Below are positions 11,983 through 23,272 of a stretch of 64,000 bases of DNA, piece by piece. The notes under the pieces were generated by a model that made no database searches, was not told the DNA's origin, and saw nothing but the letters and a program-made list of their open reading frames with translations. Source of the stretch: Craspedostauros australis (Eukaryota > Bacillariophyta > Bacillariophyceae > Mastogloiales > Achnanthaceae); NCBI GenBank assembly GCA_026770025.1, contig JAMXDE010000053.1, positions 1 through 64,000 of the forward strand. The letters are read 5' to 3'. Position numbers and translations under genes: made by a program. Numbering within the stretch: the stretch's first letter is position 1; each line of letters starts with the position of its first letter.

Positions 11983-13943
11983 ATGAAAGAAGGAAATGAG
12001 AGAAGGAAGGGATCAATCAATGGCAAAGTTGATTTCAAAGTTGATGGCAAAGGCAACCGCATTGACAAAGAGAATGGAAACAGGAGCACCAGCAATGAGG
12101 ACAGCAGCGAAGATGAGATGTTCATGATGGCCGCAGCTGCTGCGTGGGCAACCGATCGTGGTGGCGACACACGCCCAAATCAATGCCCTTCGTCCAAAGC
12201 AAAGAAACGCAAGAGAGGAAATGGCCAAGCAGCAGCAGCAGCAATGTCAGGCATGTTAAATCTGCCCAACAATTCCGTCGATGCCACCCCAACAAGTCGG
12301 ATGGAACATGGACAACGCCTGCCGCCACCATTTCCGCTCAAGCAGTTCCCTCGGCTTGAAACAAGAATGAAGCAGTCCAAAATGAATGAGTTCTTGCGCG
12401 ACGAGGGCGATCACAGACACGCATTTCAATCCGCCATGTCCACATGCTACGAAGGATGCGTCTGGGACCGTTCCGCGGATTTGGCCAACCCTCAGACAGA
12501 TGCCGCAACAGTGGAGGAAAGGGATGTCCAATCAGCTCTGTCCGCTTTGGGCCATGCTGGGTGGTTCCGCACGGATGTGATGCAACCGGGAGGGATGAGA
12601 AGCAGATGTGTCAAGACGTACGTCACATGGTGCTTGCTGGGCGATCCAGGAGCGACGTACAAGCACCTCGGCCTGAGGATGTTCAGCCATCTTTGGTGTG
12701 ATACAAATGTGGATGGTACGCAAGAGGGCCACAGCGTGCCACCCTCAGATGCTGCCACCGAAGCATGCACATCATCGCGGTGGAACGGGGACGTCCAGGT
12801 TGCCGTCGATCAGATCCATCATCTCAACCCAATGCTTGACACAGCGAACGCAGCGTCATTTGGAGGTGTTGGGAGAGCAGCGTCGGGATCGCAATGTGCC
12901 AGAACCCACGGTGCAGGGTCGTGCGGGCTTCAGCGTCACGCTCATCAACAAGATGAAGACCCAATCGTCTCGGCTCAAGGATGAGCTCATGTTGGGAGAG
13001 TCGAAGTGCACAGTGTCGTGGCATGTGGACAGCTCGTTGGAGCACTTTTCCACCATTGCCGTGTATCAGACGATGTTCGATCTCAACAACTTCCAATCGA
13101 AGTCATCTTCTGGATCACAACAACAAGGGCATGTCCACGAACATGTTCATGGACATGCGGATGCGAAGGCAGGTATGAGCTTCGCAAAGAAGCACGAGCA
13201 CGACTGGTCCGTCGCATTGCGAGTGACGCACAACGCGGAAGGACCGAAGCAGAAACGCCTTGGCGATATCAGCGTTGAGAAGGAAAGCCCGCCGGTTGCT
13301 GTCACGTTGCCATCATGGTGTGCCTACTACCTGCTCGACGATCACAACCATCACCGTCAGCACACTGTGCTGGTACATACCTCATCGAACGATGGCGCAG
13401 ATGCTGACCAAGTCACGACCACGCGCTTCTCCTCCACACATCGCTTGCTGAGGGTAGGTCACAACGTGCACGACATGATCCGCAAATGCAGGACCGCTGT
13501 TGACAACTTCCATCGCAACGGATCCAAGCGATGGAGATCCGAACAAATCACTTTTGGACGAGCTGAAGAATGAATGGCTGCGCCAATTCTTCATCCAGGG
13601 ACGAGAGCACAAGCAGCTTCTGTGGGCGTACTGGGAGCAGCCAGTCATGACACTGTTCTGTTATTGGGAGCAGCTCGAACAGCGGACGTATGACATCATC
13701 TGTATCCTCCAGCATGCCGCTGAGTATCATTGTGAGACGAACTCTGAACAGCAGAGGCAGCAGCAGGTGCAATGGGACAAGTCCAGCAGGTCGCGACGCA
13801 CTGCAGCCAAGCCTCCCCACACAAGTCCACGATCGTTCGATTCTTCCAGGGACAGATCTATTGGAATTGGTCACGACGATGTAGCATGTGTCACTCCAAT
13901 CCAAACTCGTAGCGCGTTTGTCCAATTGAAATACGATAAGTAG
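11983..13943 (+). CDS. FTO: FTO-like 2-oxoglutarate/Fe(II) dioxygenase, copy B
   Basis: This homologue of the FTO demethylase (AlkB superfamily) is in better shape than copy A. One open frame runs from the RAGFSVTLINKM region through the HxD motif (SWHVDSS, near 13018), the distal His (RQHTVLV, near 13360) and RFSSTHR (near 13425). That frame therefore contains the complete metal and cosubstrate site. Upstream, GDPGATYKHL lies in another frame; a GT-AG intron at about 12716-12902 joins the two. Downstream, NEWLRQFFIQG lies in a third frame; a GTAGGT donor at 13454 with an acceptor at about 13562 or 13568 would join it, though the stretch it removes (DMIRKCRTAV) itself resembles FTO. The model gives about 554 residues against 505 for human FTO, the excess being a basic, Ala-rich N-terminus. 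FTO has been reported from vertebrates and marine algae. Confidence 0.75.
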
Positions 13944-14368
13944 AGCATGATGGCTCTGCACTCGCGGAGTGGAAGCTCCCTGGATCATTGGTCTCGGTTG
14001 TCTTGTCTTATCACGCGCGGTCCGAAGGGACGATGTCGACGCAGTGGAAGGTGTTAGTGAGTTCAGGAACATCCTCTCAGATTGGGTAGTTGTGGTCGCC
14101 ATCACTTTTTGATTTGGATCGTGTCTCACACACGTGATTGGTGAGCGTTATTTTGCCGTTATCATGGCGCCAAAACGAATCTTCTCCAACCAATCAACCA
14201 CCAACATCAAACCGAGGCAACAAGGAACGAACAAGCACCACTCCATGTGGACACATCACACGATGCATTCACAAAGGAATGCAACAAGCAAACCAGGATC
14301 ATCAGTACCACCGGTATCACCAGCACATACCGTCATACTTGTGAAGAGAAGGAGAAAGCTATGGCATC
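13944..14368. other. FTO to TruA intergenic region, unit 2
   Basis: No gene is supported. It matches 4600-5051, except that the short GTACCACC/GTATCACC repeat and AT-rich stretch is reduced, a net loss of 27 bp. Confidence 0.5.
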
Positions 14369-15839
14369 ATGAGTGGAGAAGCAGACCGTTTCTGCAGATG
14401 CGTTGTGGTCATCTTCGGCATACTGTGCGTTGCCCTGTCTCCCCAAAGATCAACCGCGTGCTTCCAACCCTCAGCGCAGAAGCCACCATGGCAGTCATCA
14501 TGGAAGCCATCAGATCGATAGCAACAGTCTCCACCATGACGTGCCACAACCTCAGGATGACCAACCGTATCAAGCAGGCAAATACAGGCATCCTTTCATC
14601 GACGAGTTACCTCCCAATGATTCCCATCAGTTCTCAGGCATTCCAGAACTCTTCCAGGATCTCGACATGCCGCAACCGCCACGGTTCCCACCGTTCGTGC
14701 CGCACAGAGATCCGCGGCGGCGGTTGCGACCAACGTACGCCTTGATCGTATCGTATCATGGACCCTCCTTCCTGGGCGGATACGAGTTCAACCCCACCAT
14801 CACTGCGCCGACGGTCCGCGGCGTTCTCACAGACGCAGTGTCCAAGTGTTTGCGGTATCAAGGCATCATCGAGGCTGAGACAATCGTCCGACTGAACGTT
14901 GCAGGCCGGACGGATGCTGGTGTTTCGGCCAAGGCGAACGTGCTCTCCTTCTCGCTATCAGCCAAATCAACGGCCACACCAGATCTCGATCGTCTAGTCG
15001 CGGATGTCAATCGGTTGTTGCGAGATGGCAGCAGTGAAACACATGAAGCGAATGAAGTCAATGAAGTCAATGAGACAGATGCAACTCGAGATGGCATGAA
15101 AGAAGCATGGGATGCCCTGCAACTCAGCGATCGAACTAGTACCACACCATTCATGAAGATCCATGATGGATATCATGTGTCATCCAGCTTCCATCCCACA
15201 TTCCAAGCGACGGCTCGTGAATACATCTACATCCTTCCTTTGCGCAAGACAGTATGTCTTCAATATGCCAGACTCATGGTGAAGACGGTGAACCAGTTCT
15301 TCGCATCTGTCATGAACCAATCGATGGATTACACCTCGTTGAGCAAAGGCAGGATATTGACACAGTCGGCGGATTGCACCATTCAAGCAGGACGATGTTG
15401 GTTGGTGACAGGTTCGGGCAGCGTCGATGTTGAAGACGTAGATGAAGTATCCAATGATCAGCAGCAGCTCCGCACAACTGGCCTCGCTGAGTTGGAGGAT
15501 GCCATTCCGGGCTTCAACAAGGTATGGCGCAAGCATGAACAGGAAGGATCAACATCATCATCACCATCATCAGCAGTTGTATCAGTAGGGGCGGCGGTAG
15601 GGCCGGAATACGACGGCGCTCTCGTCTTCCAGATCCGTGCAAACCGATTTCTCAAACGGATGATTCGCAAGATGGTGAACTCGCTGCTACTGGATGCCTC
15701 AGCCACCATCGAAGAGCCACAGGGCAACGACGAACAGCCCAACCGATGGATACGAAGGATTGAGAGGATGGATCGCTCATACAATTGTGCAGCGCCGCCC
15801 GGTGGTCTGTGTTTGTGGAGGATCTACTTTGAAGAATGA
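14369..15839 (+). CDS. TruA-family tRNA pseudouridine synthase, copy B
   Basis: This second copy of the pseudouridine synthase at 5052-6522 is nearly identical. The catalytic AGRTDAGVSA (near 14907), the ATAREYIYIL strand (near 15207) and the C-terminal NRFLKRMIRKMVNSLL are unchanged. Substitutions seen between the copies are conservative or in loops: Asn to Thr before APTVRG, Ile to Thr in the Glu/Asn-rich insert, His to Gln and Met to Ile near the C-terminus. This fits continued purifying selection or very recent origin. The same leader problem applies: ATG at 14369 gives a hydrophobic N-terminus and would need a 70-nt intron at 14458-14527. The reading frame is otherwise open to the stop at 15837-15839. 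Confidence 0.82.
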
Positions 15840-15963
15840 ACAGGAATGGTCTTCGTGACAATCATCGACAATTGTAGGCAGGTGGTACGATGTATCTCAG
15901 GATGTATCAGCTGTGGTATCTCGCTGTTGTATTCAACAATGGAGGTGTGATTTGTTTCACAGC

Positions 15964-17746
15964 CTAGTTTAGCAACGTGACTGTTGTCATGATTGATAAC
16001 GCCATCACCAGCATGACGGATACCGTGGAAGGGATCATTGGTGAGAAAGCTGAGCTGGTAGGTGCAGCGGTGGGGGCAGAAGTAGGCTGCATCGAAGGTG
16101 CCCCGCTGGGTGTGTTGCTTGGAGGATTTGACGGCGATGCAGATGGTGGAAAAGACGGAGTGGATGAGGAAGTGGACGATGCAAGAGCTGATGGTGCAGG
16201 TGATGGCACAGCCGACGGCATCATTGAGCTTCCGTTGCATAACTCCAACGATCCCATGAAGTAATCGAAGATACCGTTGAATAGAGGAGGAGGATTGTCA
16301 CCAACGATTCCACTCGAAATCCCTGTGAACATGGTGAATGGGCAGTTCTGGCAGTCGAACCAATCTGACGGGATTGGCTCAATGCTGGTCGCAATATCCC
16401 CCAATTGGTTTGTGCGAGTGTCGATGCGGATGGCGACCACGCCATCGCTTGCTGAAAAAGACAGTGGTGGATCAAACGTGATCACATCTGTGAACTCGTC
16501 GATGCCTCTCGCCTCGATGGTTCCGGATGCAATCTTCGTCCAGACACCAGGCGCATCCCATGGACTGAGACGGTAGAAGATGGAATATGGTTGATTACCC
16601 ACGGTGGATAGAGCAAGTCCCATGCCAGTGATCTCGACCGTGTCCAGCACCTCAATATCGAATCGCTGCGATTCCACTTGGTCGATAAAGAACGGCCGAG
16701 GCAGGCCCACTGCCTCCCCGCTTCGACAAGTAGCTGTCGGCGCCACGGTCGGAGCGACAGATGCCAAGGCTGTCGGCGATGCTGTGATGGAGAGGGATTC
16801 GGTTGGCGTCGCACTGGCGAGGCCGCGACAGAATTCGAGCACCCCCGGAAAGGCGAATAGAACATCTGGAACGATGCTGGATAGATTGCCATCAACTTCC
16901 GCGCTGGCAAGTCCCACAGATACTCCGAACGGGCAATTCGGGCAGTCTGCAATGGGCGGCCCGAGGAAAGTCGGGAAGTCCGCGCGGAAGTTCACCAGCC
17001 GGTTTGCCATGTCGATGCGAAAGGAAATCAAGCCAGTATCCGCTGAAAAGGACAGAGGCGAATCAAATGGAAGAGAGGCCGTGAATCCATCAGAGTCGAC
17101 TTCTCCATTGTTGCCTGAGGCGATCTGAGTCCAATTCCCGGTCTCCACCTGCCAGATGTCGGGATGAAAGAAGATCTTGTATGGCATGTTGGAAAATCCA
17201 GGAGCCAGAAACACTTTGATGGAGTTGATTTGAACGTCTTCAAAAATCGCTACATCGAATCTGAGAGATTGAGAGGTTTGATTCAAGAGATCTCCGTCAG
17301 TGGCTGCGAATCTCCATTCATCGCAAAGCGGTGCCGGTGTGGGATGCTGCAGCGTGATGTCGTAGTTGTTGTGAGGGGCACAGTCGTTGCAGTTCAAGTC
17401 GATTGAGCGGATTCGTTCCGTCCGATTTGTTGTGATGATCGCAAGCACAGGCAGCGTGAACACAGCGAGCGAGCGAGAGAGAAGATTTGACGGAAGAGTC
17501 TGGGTTGAGTGCGAGCATAAATGCATGCATGCATACATGTATACGAGCGAATGGACGTATTGTACGGATTCAGCGGGCGAAGAACCCAACATGGAAGACG
17601 TCAGTGAAGGCCACCAGAGGGCAATGAGTGCGATGATCCAGGTGACTCACCGTTGTATTCTCAATAGCGCTTGCTGTTGGGACTGCACTCGCAGCGATCA
17701 TCGCCGCAAATAGCGTAGCAGCGTCGAATGGCCACAGTGCCTTCAT
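15964..17746 (-). CDS. Secreted two-module surface protein, protease-less paralogue of M11 tail
   Basis: The model is exon 1 17651-17746 (signal peptide starting MKALWPFDAATLFAAM, GTGAGT donor) and exon 2 15964-17346 (CAG acceptor), 492 residues in frame. The mature protein has two copies of the module found in the C-terminal half of the neighbouring M11 protease. Both copies share FSNMPY.IFF.P, WTQIASG or WTKIASG, and F.SPLSF. Each is followed by a Cys pair (DCPNCPF, DCQNCPF). A PS/AS-rich stalk and a hydrophobic tail ending VTLLN suggest surface anchoring. No zinc motif or M11 domain is present. The 3' half of exon 2 becomes nearly identical to the protease gene towards the stop. The module's function is unknown; a carbohydrate- or wall-binding role is only a guess. 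Confidence 0.75.
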
Positions 17747-18445
17747 GATCAACAAGCCAGCGTTGTGATTGAGGGAAGAGAAGAACGGCCAATGCTGCAT
17801 CGATTGCACTGGAGTCCGGATGTCCACGATTTGTGTTCAAACAAGTTGCCTTCGCTTCCTTGAGATTGTCTGATCAAGTCTGTGCTTCTCATCACCTGCG
17901 TCGTCACACCACGATCCAGGAGGCAAGTCTTCGTCTGCTTGCTGCGGAATGTTGCTTCATGAGATGCCACAAAACAGATATCGCCAAATCAAAGAGCAGG
18001 ACAAGAACTTGCCAAAGCCAATTGTTGTGGCTGCGAAATGGTCGGACATCGTGCGATGTCTTGTTCGCGGATCAATCATCATCACTTGTCTTGGGAGATG
18101 ATGAGTGTCTGCGCTGTTGGAGATGAATTGCTCGCGCAGCTTCATCTCCTGTCTTTGTTTGAATTGCATTGCGTTGCGTTGCATTGCGTTACATTGCGTT
18201 GCAGTGGTAGTGGGAGGGATCTCGGAGCTGCACGGGAAGATGCGGTGCCCGAAGGTGCAGTGTGGGGGTGTTCGATGATGAATCCATCATCGTCATGGTC
18301 ACCAATCTATCGCCGAGAGTCGATGGTTGGTTGAACACGGGACTGATCGCCAATTCACTCACGAATAAGGTGGCTGTTCGGATAGAGATGGATGAGGAGG
18401 TGGTGTGTCACATGGTGCCCTGGTGTGTTCTGCACAGTGGAACCC
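17747..18445. other. Intergenic stretch without supported gene
   Basis: No coding signal was found. It contains a GCATTGCGTT-type simple repeat at about 18165-18200. Confidence 0.5.
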
Positions 18446-18757
18446 ATGTTGAATCGTCGAAGAGGGTTGTTGCTGTTGCTCTTGTTGCTGCTGTTGCGAT
18501 TGGCGCCACATGCCGTGCCTTGCCGCATGTGCGGGGATGCGCAGTTAGAACAGCCGCAGACGTTGTGGATGCATCATGTTCAGTTGCGGTTCCCGATCCT
18601 GCTGCTTGACATCACCAGCACCAGCACCACCATCATCAGCACCATCATCAGCACGAACAGTAGAATCGACAATGACAGAACTGAGGAGCACAACTGCCAC
18701 GCAGATGCGAGCGATGGAAAGAATCCTCATGATTTGCGTGGATGGATCATGACGTGA
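18446..18757 (+). CDS. Possible short secreted Cys-containing protein, unrecognised
   Basis: An ATG at 18446 opens a frame with basic residues, then a poly-Leu stretch of about ten, then APHAVPCRMCGDAQ. This looks like a signal peptide followed by a CxxC start, as in some secreted algal proteins. The rest is Thr/Ser/Ile-rich and low-complexity (TSTSTTIIST). No family is recognised and no downstream exon is visible. It may be the first exon of a lost gene or simply chance. Confidence 0.25.
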   Translation: MLNRRRGLLLLLLLLLLRLAPHAVPCRMCGDAQLEQPQTLWMHHVQLRFPILLLDITSTSTTIISTIISTNSRIDNDRTEEHNCHADASDGKNPHDLRGWIMT

Positions 18758-19048
18758 TGACGAACATGGCGGTGTTGTGGCTTGATGGTTGTACTACAAT
18801 CATGATGATCAACTCGGCGATGGCAGCGGGATGGTGTGCACACTGCTCCAATCACCTCCTTGTCTTGACCTTTGTCCATGTGAGTGGCGACTGACGATGA
18901 GGCGTTCTGTGCGTGCATGGGTACGATCATAGTGCTAACATGGTGAGGCGCCAAGAACGAAAGCGAGGAGTGTCTTGAAGTCTGCTTCTTGTGGTGTTGT
19001 TGTGCTGTTTGACGATCGCATCATGCCAATCGCATCGTGGTGGCAGGA

Positions 19049-19311
19049 AGGAGTCTTGGATACGTTTGTTGTGGATTGAAACACGAGTGGTGTCATCGCC
19101 ATCGTCATCATTGTCACCCTCATCCTCACCACAAAACGCGAGAAAACGCCTCTGATGTCCACTGAAGAAGTCATCGTGGTGGATTCTTCACATCGTGGAT
19201 CAGCCCATCGGAGTCGTTCGATAACATCCAACTCCCGAAGAAGCGTATCGATCGGAGCATAATAATAGTATCGTGATTGACTCCCCCAAGACCATCACAG
19301 AAGGATGTACT
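19049..19311 (+). repeat. Segmental duplication copy A, left piece
   Basis: This stretch (GGATACGTTTGTTGTGGATT onward, ending GAAGGATGTACT) matches 33757-34004 closely. In the second copy it runs straight on into ATGGTATCACATG, which here only resumes at about 28574, after the large transposon. It also holds the degenerate phrase on rescue of which the two LRR-like loci align. No gene is supported in it. Confidence 0.8.
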
Positions 19312-19315
19312 CATA

Positions 19316-19365
19316 CGAGGTGCAAATCGTAGTTGATGCACCAACGATAACACTAGTTGTGGAGT
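19316..19365 (+). repeat. Left terminal inverted repeat of the 9.2-kb transposon
   Basis: Fifty bases are identical in reverse complement to 28513-28562. The match stops abruptly after GTTGTGGAGT, where the two ends read TTTGG and GTTTT. The outer flank is TA. Confidence 0.9.
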
Positions 19366-20069
19366 TTTGGCCCCTTGTTGCCACTGGTTTGCTTGCTTTT
19401 GGGAGAAACGGCGATTGGATATTTAGAGCTATTGTGTGTTTGCTCTCGCTGATCCGTCTTCTACGTCACAGGGAGCGTATTCCACGTCATGAAAAACGAG
19501 TCACAACAGAGGAAGAGACATCGTGTGACTCTTCCTCTGCAAGACAAGATGATGACTGCGCGCGGCAACAACAGAATGTGCCAGGCCAGGACAGCCAACA
19601 ACACTCCACGTTGACCAGTCTCACAATGGAAACCAGCAACATCCAATCGTCTCGGAATACGACGAAGCGCATTGGCGATCTGTACGACGCAGACGACAGT
19701 GCTTCGCCAATCACCACAACATCGTCTTCACCTTGGCTGCCAATCCTGTGAATGATGCATGCACAGCTCAACCAATCCACATTCTTGCCACTGTTGCTGT
19801 TTCCATTTTTCTTCTCCGATAACATGCGGTGCGCACATGATCAACGTGGTACGGTATGCATCCTGCGCAACCGTGCAGCACGATCCTCCTGCAAGAACGC
19901 CAAGGCGCAAGGGACGACATCAACACAACCAAAAGTACCGATCCAGCCACGAGTGTGAAGGAGCCTCGAAGCAAATACGAGCAATAGTAAACCGCTCGTC
20001 CAAATTTGAGAAGAAAGAAACAGCATTCCAGCAAACCACAACCAAGCAAAGATCACGTGGAAACCGAAG
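19366..20069. other. Left interior of the transposon, no gene supported
   Basis: Open frames here on both strands are short and of biased composition, with no recognisable motif. The stretch may hold the promoter of the Cys-rich gene that starts at 20070. Confidence 0.4.
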
Positions 20070-22794
20070 ATGCTCAACTTCAAGGCAGCGACCATCACGG
20101 CGATCTTGCTCGCCAAATGCAAGACAATCAATGCCATCCTTCGCGGCCATAGATTGGTTGACCCAACCGACAAACTTCATGTCGCAATGCAGGCAACCAG
20201 ACTGCTGAAGGGCGACGGCGGTTTCATCCCAAAGAACTTCAAGGGTAACAAACAGACGGGAGCACCGTCCAACAATCCGAGCAGCAATCCCAGTGTGGCA
20301 CCAACCAGTTCGCCTACCAGCTCTCCTACATTGGCATCAACTGCATTGGCCGGAATAATGACGACAACACCGACTTCTACACCAACCTTGCCACCAACTG
20401 GGGCACCAACTTCAAGGTCAACTGGGCGGCCAGTTGCCTCGGCGACCAGCAATCCAACCTTGAGGCCTACCTCATCACCGACCGACCAGCCAACAGGCAG
20501 AGCAACCAGCATGCCGATGCGAGATCCAACTTCCATGCCGACATCGGGGCCTACATCTGCACCAACGACCACCTCGTTTGCATTTGATTCCAGCATCTCC
20601 GTGGCCTGCAAGCCAGATGTTGCGCCGTGCTTTCCGCCAGAGGTATCCGAGCCGAAGACCATCATCTGCAATCCATCCAAGACATCGTGCCGCGAGGCCG
20701 TCACTGCTGTTCGAAGCACACCAGGATTGCAGAATTACTTTGCATGCGCTGGCCTCTTGACCGAGGAGGGTGCGTACAAGCTATTCAACCGATATGCGTC
20801 CAGCCCCTTGCTAGCTGAGGAGCTGACACTGTTGTCCGCCGCCGGCACCACTCTGTTCGCAGCTCTCGGTGGTGATGACATCTACTACGTGTGCCAGAAC
20901 GCCGGGGCTCCATGCTGTGCAGAAGAGTATCACTATACCAGCGCCGATAGTTACAGTTTCATGACCATTGCCACCACTGCCTGCATTGGGTCTGGATCTT
21001 GCGACAGGATGGGACGAAACACATTGGTCCTGGATTCATCCTGTACCAGCAAAGGGGCATGCGCCGGCATGAACTCTCTTTATGTTTCCAATTGCTATGG
21101 TCCTCACCCAACGTACGGCGTCACCTTCATTGGTCAACTGGCCTGCACTGATTATCTTTCCTGCACCCTCGTTGGCGATTATTCCTACAGAGACGTCATC
21201 ATACAAAGTGGCGCCTGCGTTGGACCCTACGCCTGTGCGGGCGATGGCTACCATGTTGAACAGTACAGGCCCAGCCGTTCCCAGAGCCACGTCAGAATTG
21301 GGTTCAATGCATGCCTTGGTGAGTTTGCATGCACCGGAGCACATGCGAGCTTTTACTACGACTGCACATGCACACCGTCACCGTCAGCTGGGAAGATTCA
21401 GGGCAGCTTGATCATCAGCGACAATGCCTGCGCCGCAGCCTACGCTTGCGCAGGATTGGGATTTGGTGACTCAGCGACGACTGACATCATTGTGCCAGAA
21501 TATGGCTGTGACAGCGGCGGCGCGTGCTACGAATGCATGACAAATACCAACTGCGACAGCGACGAAGTCATCATTATCTACGATGCTGCCGTCGCCTGCC
21601 CCAAAGACGTCGATGGCGACCCAACCAGTGAAAAGGGTCGATCAATTCTGCATCAACAAAGATCAACGCCCAAAAGATTGCCCGACTTTCGCCCCTACTC
21701 CGCTGGCAAGCGATACCCCAAGGACGATTCCGACAGAGCAGCCGTCCAATCTGCTGACTTCTGTCCCAACAAGCCCCCCGACCATCAACAAGACCACCCT
21801 GCAGACCCTTTGCTTGAATGAGGCTGGGGAGGTTGCTGCGGGCTTCACCTCCAGACCAGTCGTCCTCTGCGATGATGATGTGGGCACATGCGCACAATTC
21901 GTCAACGACAACGAGTCTCTCCCAACGAACAAGGACAGGTTCGTGAAAATCATCTTCGGATGCAATGATGACCAAGGCAGCCGGACGTCGCAGGGACAGG
22001 TGCAAGTGCGATTCCATTGCATCAAGAATGACCCCCAAGCAATCGCAGCCATCCTCACTGCTCTCGAAGGCGATGGCATCCTTCTCACTGCGAACGCCGC
22101 AAGCCTATCCACGAGATGCGGTGCTGTGGGCGGGGCCTGCCGCCAAGGAACTCTTGGTTGCACTCTCGGGAGCAACATCATCACCATCACCCCGGACTCA
22201 TGTGCAAGCGATAGTTCCTGCGAAGGGGTTTCAAAGGATGCCTTCATCCTTGGCAGCTGTCTCGGACTAAATTCCTGCAAGAATCTTGGATCTTTTTCCA
22301 GCCCTCCCGCCGCCACAGCCGCCATTGGCTACCACATCATTGGGCCAGCCGCATGCACCAGCACAAACAGCTGCGAGAATCTTGGGCAAAACATCTATGG
22401 TAACATCCGGACCCAACACGCAGGATGAAATGGCGGGGACGGCTGCAAAGGCCTTGGAATTTGCGCCGACCAGTCTCCCAGTATCGCCACACCTACGCTT
22501 GCCAACATCAGCGTGGGGATGAACACTTGTCAGGGACAAAGTGCTTGTCAGAATGTTCACGCTGGCATCACCATCGACAGTGGCGCATGCTTGCCACGAG
22601 ACAGCTGCAACGGTGTTGCAAACTCCAACTCGGCGGTTGATGATCTGGTCATCGCGGCGAACACCTGCGCGGCTCCAAGCAGCTGCCAGGACTGCATGGC
22701 AACAGACATATGCAGCGGCTCTCCTGGCCGGACCTACACCATCGAAAGCCCATCCAACGACTGCCCTGGACAAAATAACGATACATGCTCTTGA
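20070..22794 (+). pseudogene. Cys-rich secreted repeat protein with PT-rich linker, broken
   Basis: The product starts at ATG 20070 and has an N-terminal segment of about 65 residues. A Pro/Thr/Ser linker follows (SNNPSSNPSVAPTSSPTSSP and similar, about 20260-20570). Then come tandem Cys repeats of the form C..(G/A).xxC every 10-15 residues, such as ACIGSGSC, SCTSKGACAGM, ACVGPYACAG and ACAAAYACAG. Near 21600-21640 the frame changes by one base and goes on with a second PT linker and the same kind of Cys repeats (TLGC, SCASDSSCEGV, SCLGLNSCKNL). An in-frame TGA at 22426-22428 interrupts the repeats, which continue in the same frame to 22794. No good intron explains either break. It therefore looks like a decayed gene carried inside the transposon. 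The family resembles Cys-repeat surface proteins of diatoms; function unknown. Confidence 0.65.
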
Positions 22795-23272
22795 AAAATG
22801 AAATGGCAGACCCCACTCTCAGGGTGCGAACAGGAGTGGGAGTTCGAACATCACGACATGTCCACATGTACGCCCATGATCAGACGGTCGCATCTTCCGC
22901 AGCGGCAAGACAGCACAGATGCAGTCCATGTTCAGAACGAATGGCTCAACTCAACTCCATCGTTGCATATGGCACGATGATCGAAGAATAAAATACATGT
23001 TACAATACAGTCATGGAACAATCATTTGCATCCTGTGCTGCGCTGCGCCTTGCCAGTTGTGCATTCTCGTACTTCCATGTGCTAGTATAGCATGATATGG
23101 TACCTTTGCCCATGACTTCAAGGGAGCATATCCAAAGATGAACCACACAACTTTACTGCAGTCTCAACCACTCTGTCCAGAAGTCCATACGAAGGCACTT
23201 GCGTTCTCGTCGTACAGCTCGTCGAGTATTCTAAACTTGTCTTGTTCGAGGCCAGCTCATCGAGGAAACGTT
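22795..23272. other. Transposon interior, no gene supported
   Basis: Nothing recognisable. It ends where the acetyltransferase-like fragment begins; an upstream exon of that gene was looked for and not found. Confidence 0.4.

Larger units (their letters stand above)
9348..16147. repeat. Tandem duplication, unit 2
   Basis: This is the second copy of the stretch that starts at position 1, in direct orientation and directly following unit 1. Differences seen by eye are few: a shorter GA repeat (about 10675-10705), one A fewer near 13254, a rearranged short repeat near 14300-14340, and scattered substitutions in the TruA-like gene. Beyond about 15970 the match continues only as paralogy between the last exons of two different genes: the M11 protease tail at 6647 and the protease-less gene at 15964. 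Confidence 0.95.

Noticed and set aside
19041-19056. Empty target site for the 1.7-kb element in copy A (GGAGTCTTGGATACG)
   Set aside because: Only about six bases to the left of the breakpoint match, so a true empty site cannot be separated from chance; the sequence farther left is unrelated.
19305-19751. 148-codon frame starting in the left inverted repeat
   Set aside because: It begins inside the terminal repeat, has no recognisable domain and no counterpart at the other end.
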